A DNA stretch of 64,000 nucleotides. Origin: Cladorhizidae sp. MBARI D1340-BT2 (lineage: Eukaryota; Porifera; Demospongiae; Poecilosclerida; Cladorhizidae). How positions within the stretch are numbered: the stretch's first letter is position 1; each line of letters begins with the position of its first letter. The notes beneath the pieces were generated by a model, which saw nothing but the letters and a program-made list of their open reading frames with translations, did no database searches and was not told the DNA's origin. The position numbers were made by a program, and so were the translations under genes. Where the stretch lies: contig JAQNBH010000014.1 in the NCBI GenBank assembly GCA_028752905.1, positions 17,281,250 through 17,345,249 of the forward strand. Reading direction: 5' to 3'. This document shows, piece by piece, positions 47,803 to 60,321 of this stretch.

Positions 47803-47965
47803 CTATCTCAGAAACAAAGCTGATTCAATCTAGCATCACGAGCTTATTGATAATGATAAGTTTTTCAATTCCCCCACTCGTTTAGTTATATACAGGCTAA
47901 TGTTAAATCTGTAACCATGGCTACCAAGGACCAATGAATGATTTATTATAGCTAAATTCATTTTT

Positions 47966-48397
47966 TTATAGTTTCTTGAGATTTTTGGGTGGGGGTGGTA
48001 TCTTTAAGAACGTGGTCAAGAAATTCCACATCTTGAAAAAAATCCTGGTTGTAAAATTCACTGTACAGTGATCTCCGATAATTGTAGATTCATCAACAGT
48101 CAAGTTAAAAAAATGTAAGGAGCCAGCGGACCATGCATAAATATCAAGTGGATTTGAGCTCTTGAATTTGGATGATTGGTTGCGATTGATATTAAAATTG
48201 TCTTTGAAATCAGTAATTATCCACTTAGAAGGCTCGACCACCCTAGAAGTGAAGGGCAGGAGCGGCTCAACAGCTACCATCCTTATGGAACTGCTGACAC
48301 TTTCCAAGTTGTTTACAAGTCTCTGGGCATTTTTTAAATTTATTATTTCCTGTCTAGTAGTTCTGTCTCTCCTAGGTCTTGAAATATTCTCCAAGGC
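47966..48397 (-). CDS. Unrecognised gene, exon A, right (open)
   Basis: After CTATATATAG the frame ALENISRPRRDRTTRQEI stays open for 143 codons, through DIYAWSAGSLHFFNLTVDES and TVNFTTRIFF, to a TAA. Alternating hydrophobic residues and an NLT sequon suggest an extracellular beta-rich region, but I recognise no domain. It lies just downstream of CD225 exon 3 on the same strand. It is either the next gene or an alternative C-terminal part of the CD225 transcript. Confidence 0.45.
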   Translation of the reverse strand, partial: ALENISRPRRDRTTRQEIINLKNAQRLVNNLESVSSSIRMVAVEPLLPFTSRVVEPSKWIITDFKDNFNINRNQSSKFKSSNPLDIYAWSAGSLHFFNLTVDESTIIGDHCTVNFTTRIFFKMWNFLTTFLKIPPPPKNLKKL

Positions 48398-48575
48398 CTA
48401 TATATGGTGTGTACAATACTATCTGATGCACTTTGGTACCAAAAAATACAGCAACAACTATTATCTAGAAATACACATGACAATTCTCAAGTATAATAGG
48501 ACTAAACACTTAATGTACAGAACATTACACAAATGTGTATCAGTTAACACCATGGAAGGTTCTGGATCTGTAGCC

Positions 48576-48848
48576 TCAGCAGCAATTTTGTCCACTAACT
48601 TCATCAAAAACCTTGTTGACGTAAGTGTTGACGTAAGTATTGTCAGTAAAGGAGCAGTGACAGAGGCCCAAACTGATTTTAATGCTGTTGAAGATTACCA
48701 GGTCTGTAGCGAAGATTAAAACCAGGAGAATAACAACACTCACCAGCACCAAGAAGAAGTAGACAATGGAACAGATGTTGCAGCATAGTGAGTAACTTCC
48801 ACAAGACTTGGCTTGGTTATAATCTCCTGCAGAGTTATGATCATTGGC
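48576..48848 (-). CDS. CD225 gene exon 3, right
   Basis: Loop ANDHNSAGDYNQAKSCG, then IVYFFLVLVSVVILLVLIF, then a tail with TYVNTYVN from a 12-base duplication, and TGA at 48576-48578. Confidence 0.72.
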   Translation of the reverse strand, partial: ANDHNSAGDYNQAKSCGSYSLCCNICSIVYFFLVLVSVVILLVLIFATDLVIFNSIKISLGLCHCSFTDNTYVNTYVNKVFDEVSGQNCC

Positions 48849-51800
48849 CTGCCAGGAAATAAAGGAGGGGAGGGAAGGGAGAGGAAAAGCAAGTGAATCA
48901 TTTACCTAAAAGTATTTTCTTTTGAAAGTAACTATTTGTTAATTTGTTACCCATTTTTAAACTCGGTAACTTTCCTGCCTTTTAGCCCATAATTGAGGAT
49001 GACCCTTGACATCTATAATCATACCAATATTGTACACCTTAAAATCTGTATAATGACTGACGACTTATCTAATTTATCTACACAGATATATAAACACTCG
49101 TGCTTCCTTCCCTTTTTGACCAGGCAATCCAGTATGTTCTATCTTCTCCTCCTCTCCACCCCCCTATTTTTTGCAACATTATGGCAGGAAATAGCAGCAC
49201 AAAAAACATCAAACAGCAGAGATGAACGAAACAACTTGCCACTCCACAAGTCCGCCCACGACCTGATTGCTCGCTTCAAATTCAGGTACATAGCATAGCT
49301 TGATGAGAGTCATGTTTTGAAGAAGGTTAATATACACACATATTTTGCTATCAAGAAAAAGATTCGTTATGGACGTGCATTGGAGTATTTGGAGTCACTG
49401 GTACTTAAGTGCTTTTGGGTTTTTACATATTGTAGCAAAAACTGCTCTTGGGCTACAAGCACAGAGCCAAATGTAACTAGAGATGCAATTGCCTAACTTC
49501 AACCTTTTTCACCCAAGTCTGGGGGGAAAAACACAGCGCACACTGTTGCAAGAGATGGACAAAACACTTGCAACAGCTGGAGCCATTGATTTTACTATTG
49601 CACATAGAACTAAACTACATACAGGTGTTGATTAGATAATGATGGGCAGAATAGGCAATGGGTGCGTGGGGAGCTCCATAAAAAGGGCTTGCCCAGCCAG
49701 TTTTTTTGCTTTTGTTGTGAACCGACTAAGAGTGAGTTTTTGATTGTTAGATGCTATGGAGGAGAGACCAGCTAACATTTGGGGACTGGGGAGAAGAGAC
49801 TAGCTAACATTTGGGGACTGTTAGATGCTAGGGAGGAGAGATTAGCTAACATTTGGTGACTGTTAGATGCTAGGGAGGAGAGACTAGCTAACATTTGGGG
49901 ACTGTTAGATGCTAGGGAGGAGAGACCAGCTAACATTTGGGGACTGGGGAGAAGAGACTAGCTAACATTTGGGGACTGTTAGATGCTAGGGAGGAGAGAT
50001 TAGCTAACATTTGGTGACTGTTAGATGCTAGGGAGGAGAGACTAGCTAACATTTGGGGACTGTTAGATGCTAGGGAGGAGAGACTAGCTAACATTTGGGG
50101 ACTGTTAGATGCTAGGGAGGAGAGACTAGCTAACATTTGGGGACTTTTAGATGCTAGGGAGGAGAGACTAGCTAACATTTGGAGACTGTTAGATGCTAGG
50201 GAGGAGAGACTAGCTAACATTTGGGGACTGTTAGATGCTAGGGAGGAGAGACTAGCTAACATTTGGGGACTGTTAGATGCTAGGGAGGAGAGACTAGCTA
50301 ACATTTGGGGACTGTTAGATGCTAGGGAGGAGAGACTAGCGGACTGTTAGATGCTAGGGAGGAGAGACTAGCTAACACACATGAGTTCCATTCAAGGGAA
50401 CAATGGTAACACAAGTAAGCCTCGCCTCCCCTAATACACCTCATGTCCCCCATTACTACCTGTCATGGTAAAAACTGGCAGATCACATCTAAACTATAAG
50501 TGCACACTACTCTACATGCGCACATTGCATCTACAACCTGTGCATGTTGTGCACATGGCATCTACAACCTGTGCATGTGCCAATTTTATTTCCTTGCTGA
50601 CCACATTACCCTGAAATAGATTGCCTTTGTTCTTTCCTTGACCTTACAGCTAAAAGTCTGAGAAATGATTTTTTCCTGCACAAGCATACATATTGGAACC
50701 ACCAGGTGCAAGGTGCATGGAAAGGGATATGGCAGGCCTAAAGGAAAGTCGATGGTGAAATGAAGCTCTTCACACCGTGTCCAAACGACGTGATGACGGC
50801 ATTTTCTCCTGCAACACTAAAGGACCAAGCGCATGGCAAGTCTGGAGGCAAGAGGACGATGGAGATGGCAACTCGTGACATACACATGGGTGTGACTACA
50901 GGCCATGCTGCTAGGCACAGGACTCCAGGAGCTAATGCTCTTCATGTTGCCATGCATGATGTACACCCTACCACATAGCAGAAAATTGCCGGCAGTGGTT
51001 ATTTTCATTTGATCACCATCAAGTTTTATAATTTCAGTATAGAGATACACTGCATGTTAAAATCACACCTATTTCAACCCCTTGTGAAAGTGTGCAGTGA
51101 TTCTCGAGTTTATCACATCCATAAAGACATCTACGGTCCTAAGGAGAATCTTGCCTTGCCAAGGAACTAGCAATCCCACGAGTGGAAAGGGAAGAAAAAA
51201 GAAGAAAAAGCTCACGAGTTAGATCATTGACTGCTACCTTCTCTTGTGTAGCACTTCGGTAAAAGATAGGCTTGTAATCTGATGCCGTCACGTACGTATA
51301 ACCGCGTAATTTTAGTTGCTGAGACGTCACTATATATAGATTTTACTCGTCAGTACTTTTTGAGAGAGTATATACTGAGGTAATTACCCGTGGCAGTAAA
51401 GGAAGTTATGCATGAGTTTCCATTGCTGTAGGAATACTACAATACTACGAACCTTCTCTGACCTCTTCCAAGAAGTAGTTTTCTCAAATCACAGATTGGA
51501 GCGCTCTGTACTTGAGCTAGTTCTTCCTAGCAAGATTGTGCTTTAGCCCACTTCTTCGCTGTGAGACTGCTAGCGTCATTTTCTGGTAAGGTTATAGCAA
51601 GTAACTAGCTAGTTATTGCCAGAGTTAAAAAAATAAATTAAAAAAATTAACCCCAAAAGATGCTCAGGTTGGCCGGGTACTGGTGTTATTCTGACACTGT
51701 GGAAACTGGCAAGGAGAAACTATAGAGAACGTGTGTGTAGGGAGTGGTGTCTAGAAACACTACAGGCAGTTTCCTGGGATGGCCCAGCATGGAGAACCCT

Positions 51801-54800
51801 AACCTGAACTCTAGCCCCAGAGGCAGTCCCTGGTAGTCCTAGAGATAAATAAACTAAAACTGAAACCCTCAAATCTATCTATCTACTCGACATCTAATGT
51901 AAACAAGTCGGCATATCTGTAAATACTTTCTTCTAATTACCATGTTTCACACACTAAGTATACACGTTTGCCTGATCAAAGTTGCCTGTCAAAAGAATTG
52001 TCGATTTCAACTTCTTGCTACCTCTATTTCACCACTAAAGACCTGGAAGCAAGCCTTCATAGAACATAGCAACCTCGTGTTGCCTGAACAGGTCATTTGG
52101 CTCTCTCAACCTAGCAGGCTTTAAGGCTGGCTCACAATATGCTGTTAGATTTGAAATCACCAGCTTTTACTGAAAAATCAAAAACAAGAATAACGAAAAA
52201 CTCAAATAAACGCACACCAGAATAATGCAATCGCAGGTCGCAATGCCGCTTGAATAGAACTCGATTCTATTCAAGCGGTACGCATTGCTTGAGTGTTTTG
52301 TATATTGTGAATCAGCTTTAAGTCTGCAAAAAGAGGTTGCTCTAACCATCTGGCCTACTTAATATTTGCATTGCTCATGCTGACTCCATGCACAGCCTGT
52401 CCAGCAACCTCACTCATGAACAGGTCACAAAGACCCTTCACGTGTATAATCCACTGTCCTATGGAGACCCTTCACATGTATAATCCGCTGTCCTATGGAG
52501 ACCCTTAACGTGTATAATCCGCTGTCCTATGGAGACCCTTCACATGTATAATCCGCTGTCCATGGAGACCCTTCACGTGTATAATCCACTGTCCTACAGA
52601 GACCCTTCACGTGTATGTCCTATGGAGACCCTTCAAGTGTATAATCCACTGTCCTACAGAGACCCTTCACGTGTATAAGCTGCTGTCCTATGGAGACCCT
52701 TAACGTGTATAATCATTACTGGTTTTCACTCAGAAACACCCTGGTAGCTCCAAACCAACTCTTAGCCGCTACGAAGGAGAGGACTAATTGGAAACCCATG
52801 GATTTGGGAATAATGCAGAAAATAAGTTTGGACAAATCTCCTCTCACCATGAATAAAACAGAAAACATGTTGGCGTAGGCATGGAGGCAGCCGAGGCAAG
52901 GGATTTGAGGGATTAGAAGGCCAGGACATGGTGAAAAGGGAAGACATATTTTCCAACAGATGTTACTGTTGTGCAATGTGTGTGTGAGAGAGAGAGAGTG
53001 TATGTGTGTGTGTGGTAGGGAAAGTGTGTGAGAGGTGGAGAGTGTGTATGTGAGTGTGTGTGTGTGATTGTGTGTGTGTGAGTGTATGTGTGTGTGAGCA
53101 TGAGATAGAGAGAGTGTGTGTGTGTTCATTCTAGTTGGAAGTCGTAATTCAAGTAGCTGCTTTCATGTCTTCAAACACGAAGTGTGACCTGACACCGGTA
53201 TAGACATTCACAAGTACAGACATTCTCCGAATAACGCTTGTCAGTCATTACACCACAAGACCTTGAGGTTGGTGGCAACACGCACCCACAACAGGGCACA
53301 TCATTTAGAATATTAAAATTACCTTCTCAATAATCAACTAAATTTTATTCACTCGACGTTTCGACTGGATGCTCTAGTCTTCATCAGGAATAATGAGACG
53401 CTAAGGCTCGCGTGAGCCTGTTATATACCAGTAGCTAGCTATCCACCACATGCCACCAGTACATGCACCTAGCTGGATGTAAAAAAAAAGGATATAAAAC
53501 AATAATAATAAAATTAAATGAACAACAAATACAAATGTTAATCACTGCTAAAATTGAAGGAGTGATACTTAGTTGAAACTTGAAAAAGTAGCTGCTAAAA
53601 AAATTAAGTGACCTCTGTCCGACCTTTTCAATTGTGTCCCTCTATGTTGGCAGGTCACAACGTCTCCTGCTTGGCTCCTCCTCCTTACTTACTTGAAGCT
53701 TCTGCTTAAGCTCTGCACAACAGTAAGCTGCACTCCACTCTCACCAGCATGCTCTGGGGTGCCTCCAAACAATAAACAACTTGCACATAACTGAGTCTAG
53801 ACTTTGTGTGCCCCGATTACTTCATGAACTAATTACAGCCCTTCCTGTGGTCACTAATTACAGCCCTTCCTGTAGTTAGCTATACATGAGTGCCATAACC
53901 CACCAGCTGGTTCCTTCTGCTCTACACTAGTGTAAACACAACCCATGCGAAGAAGAATATGCATTTCAATCTCAGCACTAGTTTGGAAAAGTCCCTAGCC
54001 ATTATGGTAGCAAACCACAAAGTCCACAAGGAGGTGAATCTCATTAGAAGTTGCTACTTCTTGTTGTGGGTATTAAGCCAGTGAAAAGCAGCTAACCAAC
54101 GGCTCTTGGACTTGGGCTGGCCAAAACAAGGTGAACCATGACTACTCTTATAACAACATTCTAAACTGGCAACATATGTTCATGAGACACCGAAACAAAG
54201 TGACCAATTCCTTCCGCAAACTACCCGGGAACAATGAAGCTGAAACAGCCTTCTCAGTTCATGCTCTGCTCACTAACTGCACAGCTTATTTCACTGTCAA
54301 TGCCTTCATCATCGCTGGTAATCTCATCTCCATCGAAACCGTCAGCTTGAGTGAGTGCTAGGAGACATGTCAGGCACGCTACTCCAACCAGTGATAGCTG
54401 AGCTTCAGGGTCAACACTATCCTGGCCAAGGTAAGAGGAGATGCCATCACCTTCTTCATCTGCTTTCCTCCTCAGAGAGTCCAAAGTCACCGTCCAGAAC
54501 CCGAAATAAAAAGCACATCTTGAAGGTTAGTCGACAGGACAGCTTGACTGCTTTGAAACGCCTTCTTTAATTCTGACTGGTCAGTGTTTCCCTTCTAGCT
54601 ACCGAACATCTATGGCCCCCATATTTGGTAGGCATGCAATGGAAGAATTTAGCTTAAAAATGATGTATTTTTAATTTTATTTGTAAACGCTCCATAGGGT
54701 GTCTTAGAACCATAAAATTGAGATAGCTTTTGGTACATATTTACCGGGAAGTGGGTGCAGAACTAGTTTCCATGCAGATCCAGTACCAAGTAGGTGCGAC

Positions 54801-57800
54801 AAACAAACTCATGGTGGGCTCATGAGAGCTTCCAAGATTATTGGCAGTCTTCACAATAATTATGGAAGCATTATTCAGGTTTAGTCTAAAGGAATGTATG
54901 TGTTCACACAACAGAACACATGTTTCCGGCTAGTATCTTCGGCAACCACATAAGTTTACTAGGTGTGCAATAATTGCAAAATTGTCTCTGGTTTGTCATG
55001 GAGTGTGTATGTTACTAGCTAGCATGTAAATAACACTACAAGATACAGAGTTATGTCCTAGCAAGATATGGTGCCATGTAGCAGTAAGATATGGTGCCAT
55101 GTCACAGCAAGATACAAGATATGGTGCCATGTGGCAGCAAGATATGGTGCCATGTCACAGCAAGATATGGTGCCATGTGGCAGCAAGATATGGTGCATGT
55201 GGCAGCAAGATATGGTGCCATGTGGCAGCAAGATATGGTGTCATGTCACAGCAAGATATGGTGCCATGTGGCAGCAAGATATGGTGCATGTGGCAGCAAG
55301 ATATGGTGCCATGTGGCAGCAAGATATGGTGCCATGTGGCAGCAAGATATGGTGCCATGTGGCAGCAAGATATGGTGCCATGTCACAGCAAGATATGGTG
55401 CCATGTGGCAGCAAGATATGGTGCCATGTCACAGCAAGATATGGTGCCATGTCACAGCAAGATATGTGCACGTGGCAGCAAGATATGGTGCCATGTAGCA
55501 GCAAGATATGGTGCCATGTGGCAGCAAGATATGGTGCCATGTCACAGCAAGATATGGTGTCATGTCACAGCAAGACATGGTGCCATGTCACAGCAAGATA
55601 TGGTGCCATGTGGCAGCAAGATATGGTGCCATGTCACAGCAAGATATGGTGCCATGTAGCAGCAAGGTATGGTGCCATGCAGCAGCAAGATATGGTGCAT
55701 GTGGTAGCAAGATATGGTGCCATGTGGCAGCAAGATATGGTGCCATGTGGCAGCAAGATATGGTGCCATGTGGCAGCAAGATATAGTGCCATGTCACAGC
55801 AAGATATGAATACTGGAACACATGGAAAGTGAATTGATACAGGGAGAATTACTGTGTTATCAACTGTTAGTGACTTACCACACAGGAGCATATAATGGCA
55901 GGGATGAGGCACACGAGTGCTAGAAAATTGCAATGACACAGGCACAGGACTATCAAGATAACTGCCAGTGCAGTGTAGGTAGTAGCACGTGGTATACGGA
56001 TGTTCACCACTTGTTGGGGCTGCGGCTGTCCAACCACTACAACATTCTGTGTGTGTGCATGTACATGTAACATGTGGTATAGGTGTGGTGTGCATGATGT
56101 AGTGTGTGCATGTAACATGTGGTATAGGTGTGGGTGTACATGGTGTGATATGGAGCGTGTGCACGTATGTAACATGTGGAATAGGTGTGGTGTGAGTGTG
56201 GTATTATACAGAGATGCAAACCAGCAGATCACAAAGGGGAGGGGGATTCTCATTGACCACAAGCTCTATAGCAGCAGCTGCAGCAGTGGTTTGTACGCCA
56301 TCGCCACCCCCCCCCCCCCCCCCAACTAATGGGGTGCTTGCAGTCTGCTAGAAAATTGAATGCCCCCTCGATCATTCAGAGGGTTAAAGCATCTGTATGC
56401 ATGTGGAAGAAAGAGATCGCAGATTCAGCCCTGCAAGAGCCAAGAGAAGTGCACCTGTTGCTGTGTATCAGCAGAGGAACGTGCCAAGCAGTTCAACGGA
56501 ACCTTTAGCATTATTTCTTGCACATATTTTCAAGACATATTTTCAAGACAATATTTTTGAAATGGAATCTGGAAACAGAATTAGGTAAAGCCTGAAATGG
56601 AAAATGGGATTATTTAAACAAGAAATGACCACTTCCACTATACACTATACTAGTGTTTACATGTACACACCATTGTCTATGTACAGAGAATTTGTTTGTG
56701 TCTCTACTCTGCCTACACACACACACATGTACATGCATACATCCACACATATGCATACATGCACACATCCACTCACATGCATACATATACACACACACAT
56801 ATATGCATGCACACATCCACTCACATGCATGCATACACACACATATATACATGCACACATCCACTCACATGCATACATCCACACACACTATGCATGCACA
56901 CATCCACACACATGCATACATTCATACATACACACACTCACACATATATGCATGCACACATCCACTCACATGCATGTGCACACACTGCAGCACGCACACA
57001 CAGTAGCTAGCTATGCTACTGGGGTGCAGGGGTGTTGACTGTCAGGATGTGACTCAACATGAAAGGACAGTGGGAATCAAAAATAATTCAAATGAAAGGA
57101 ATACCCACATTCCCAGAAAAACACCTGGGTAAATCCCTACTAATTGTCTACATGCATACCACAAACAATCATGATCTGGAACACCTCGTCCAAATGTGAG
57201 AGGATACAATTTCAAGTTATGTAAACTGAGAGTGCATAGAGAATTATTGTTTTGCAAGAGATAGTATTACAGCGTCTGTACTACATGTATGTGGAAATTG
57301 TTGTCTAAAGCCCCTTTTTTAAAGCAAGAAACTGGTTAGGCGTTTGGCAGCACTAGTGACGGTGAAGCTAACTATGCATGCAAAAGACTTTTCAACGACG
57401 AGACCGCCACTTCACAGTGAGATACCATGCATGCCTGGCAAAGACGACTTGTAATGGTAACTAGTTTCACATCGGTGGTGCCCTAAGCACCAAGATTGGA
57501 AAAAGTGTTAAAGAACAGGAGATTATGGCAATGCACATAGCCAGTGCACAAGGTCACAGAGCTAAGTTATGAGTATCCTCAGTTATGATAGCTATGTACT
57601 CAGTTGGGGAGGTACTGAGTATAATCTGTTCTGGTTCACTGAGTGGAATCTCCCATATGATCACCACAACTGGGTCCTCTTCTCTCTATGGGCAATAATG
57701 GATTTTGGATTTGCAAGCCTATACCAGTAAGGCTACAATAGTTCAAAGGTTGAGCAGGATATCAGAGCTGTTAAAATTTAATCACAGCTATTAACCCACT

Positions 57801-60275
57801 CACTGTCACAAGCGTATATATACGCAAAAAGTTGTTTATCAAATTAAAAAACCCATAAAAAATCGATCGTACCGTTCACAGACACCTTATATAGGTCAAA
57901 AGTTAGCTACATTCTTCCCCTACGATCGTACCGAATATAAAGGCAATAGACTTTCGGTAACTAGGGTAGTAATAATGAAAAGTCGACCCATTCAGAATTT
58001 CAAATCGTGTTGAAGATGGCCGTTCGACTGTCCTTGGATAAAGTTATTTCTCAGGTTTAGGGCGACGATTTTGTACTTTCTGAGGATGAAAGCAGTGATC
58101 AAGAAGGCGGTGGCATCTCATCCTACCTTGGCCAGAGCCGTGTTGAACCTGAAGCTCTGCTATCGCTTGGCAGAATAGTTGCTGATGACCTACCTTCAAG
58201 GAAGCTAAGCGCTTTCACTCGAGTTGACGATCTAGATGGAGATGAGAATACCAGCGATGAAGAAGGTATTTACAGTCAGTTTAGCTACAGTTTAGCTATG
58301 GCTAGTTTTGTTGTTAGCAAAGCAGAGCATGGAACTACAATGCTTCCTTGTTGCGGTAGTCCGCGGTAAAATTATTTGATGCCAATTTCTTTTATCCCCT
58401 TCAGGTTTGATGCATGAAGCGATGGATTGGGCAGCTGACAGAGCTTCATCAACTCTGACACAATCTATTGTTGCTAGCCCTCCTATTACTGTGGTGGCTG
58501 CTTCATCACCTTCTCCATTGTTCCTACCAGTATCTGCAACACTAGGTTATGTAACCTCTGCATCAGGTTCTATGACTTATGTGATGTTTGTAGTCACTCC
58601 TATACTATTTCCATCATCATCATTGCCTGTTCCATCGTCATGTCCTCCTTTATTTTTAACCTCGCACTCTGTGTGCTCTTCTAGTGAAGTATGCACTCCT
58701 TCATGACCAGTTGTTCAGCTTAGTCATAGCACTAGGAGTGTTCGTCATGCTTGAGTTTGTCAGAGTAGTGGTAATGAAATAGCTTCTAGTGCTTCAAGTT
58801 CTGCTCTGCCTTTAGCTAGTCCTCTCTTTCTTTCTGGAACTTCACCTACCAGCATTTCTTTAGCTCAGTCTCTTGCTTCTTCTACTGTTTCCTCAGCTAG
58901 TACCTTTGATAGTCCCTCCTCTAATTCTCCTGAAGAGGGTGTTTGCGTATATGGTTGAAGCATGCATTCTGAACAGCTATGTTCTAGACTCACATGTACG
59001 CAGAGCAGATCACCTTGCCAGTGGTTACAGGAAGAGAGATGTTTTGACCTTCTGGTTGGAGCTAGCTAAGGTATGTTTCTGCTCACGTCAGCATGCTGGC
59101 CGCCCTCGCTCAGTTCATAACGAGCGTCTAGACCGGCTGAACACCACGCTTGGGCATTGGTCAGCACTAACTGAAAAACAGCGGAGGTGTGTTGTCTGTG
59201 TAGTAGTTGGAAACATGTCTGGAATCTCAAACCGCCATGAGACCACTTATTTGCCGTCACTGCAAAGTACCACTGTGTGTCACAAAGAGGGACTGTTTTT
59301 TTCAAGTACCACACCATGGTAGACTTCACCAAGTAGTTTCCTAGTTTTTGCTTCACTTTTTTTAAATTTTACTTTCTATGGTATTTCCATTTTTCTCTCT
59401 GTTCTATATATGTGTGTGTGTTGTTTTGTATATGCATGTTTTTGGTTGCTATTTTTGTCCTGTTATGGGAAGATGAACAGGGAAGATGTAATAAATAATT
59501 GTTCATACAACGCCAACATGATAACAATATTTTCATCAGAAAATAAATATAAAAAAATTAAAAATATATATTATGCAAGTTATGTGAATATAATGAGTGT
59601 GTACAATGAGTGTGTGCATATATATATATATAATCATATCTTGCATTGTCTAGCATAGTCAGAAGTAAGAGCTTTCATTAGGCTGTAATTGCATAATGAT
59701 ATTCATCATTTGTGGTCGTTGCTTAGCAACCTAAGCTGCGCAATGTTTGTTGACACCAATGCTATCCCATCAACCATGGTTGCTAGGGACTTTAGTGCAT
59801 TCCTGATTTAATATTGATTTTTATTTGCACCTGAGTCCAATAATTAAAAAATGCTGCCTAAACCTGACGGTGAATGGGTTAATGATGTCCACCAAAGGTG
59901 CCAAGATTAGACTATATTGGTATATAGTAAAATACTGAAACAACCTTCCCACCCCCCCTACTATACCACCACATCAACGAGTGCTCCAAGTGACATAAAC
60001 ATTATAATAATGACAATAATAATAATCAAAATAATATATATATATATATATATATACTTAGAAGGTAGTTTGCTGATGAAGGCTACAAATAGTGCTCAAT
60101 GCTGTGTTAAGGCAGAGCTATTAAATAGTACTTTTCTATATTTAATAGCTCTGCCTTAACACAGCATTGAGCACTATTTGTAGCCTTCATCAGCAAACTA
60201 CCTTCTAAGTACCTACGCTCCCACTGGTTGAGCACTATCGCCAAGAAGGCACCAAAATTATGGAACGGAGTACTT

Positions 60276-60321
<46 letters not shown>

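Larger units (their letters stand above)
49183..54268. other. 5.1-kb right-arm-only block in CD225 intron 2
   Basis: The arms match up to GCAACATTAT at about 49182 and again from about 54268, where the left arm has only about 95 unrelated bases. The block holds two minisatellites, a GT/GA tract and a hammerhead-like motif. Apart from these I find no gene, transposase or terminal repeats, so it is not clearly one mobile element. Confidence 0.7.
57795..59878 (+). mobile_element. piggyBac derivative, 2.1 kb, right arm only
   Basis: TTAA flanks at 57791-57794 and 59879-59882. The ends are CCCACTCACTGTCA and, inverted, CCCATTCACCGTCA (12 of 14). The left arm has the uninterrupted TTAATGATGTCC/ATTAATAG site at 3365-3368, so this is an insertion rather than a loss. 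It encodes N-terminal and C-terminal transposase parts but no catalytic core. Confidence 0.9.

Noticed and set aside
55068..55832. 254-codon ORF
   Set aside because: It is the 23-bp minisatellite read through; other frames on both strands are open as well, and it lies in an intron.
60060..60200. CTGATGAAGG words in the 73-bp hairpin as hammerhead cores
   Set aside because: No GAAA box or GTC site in register.
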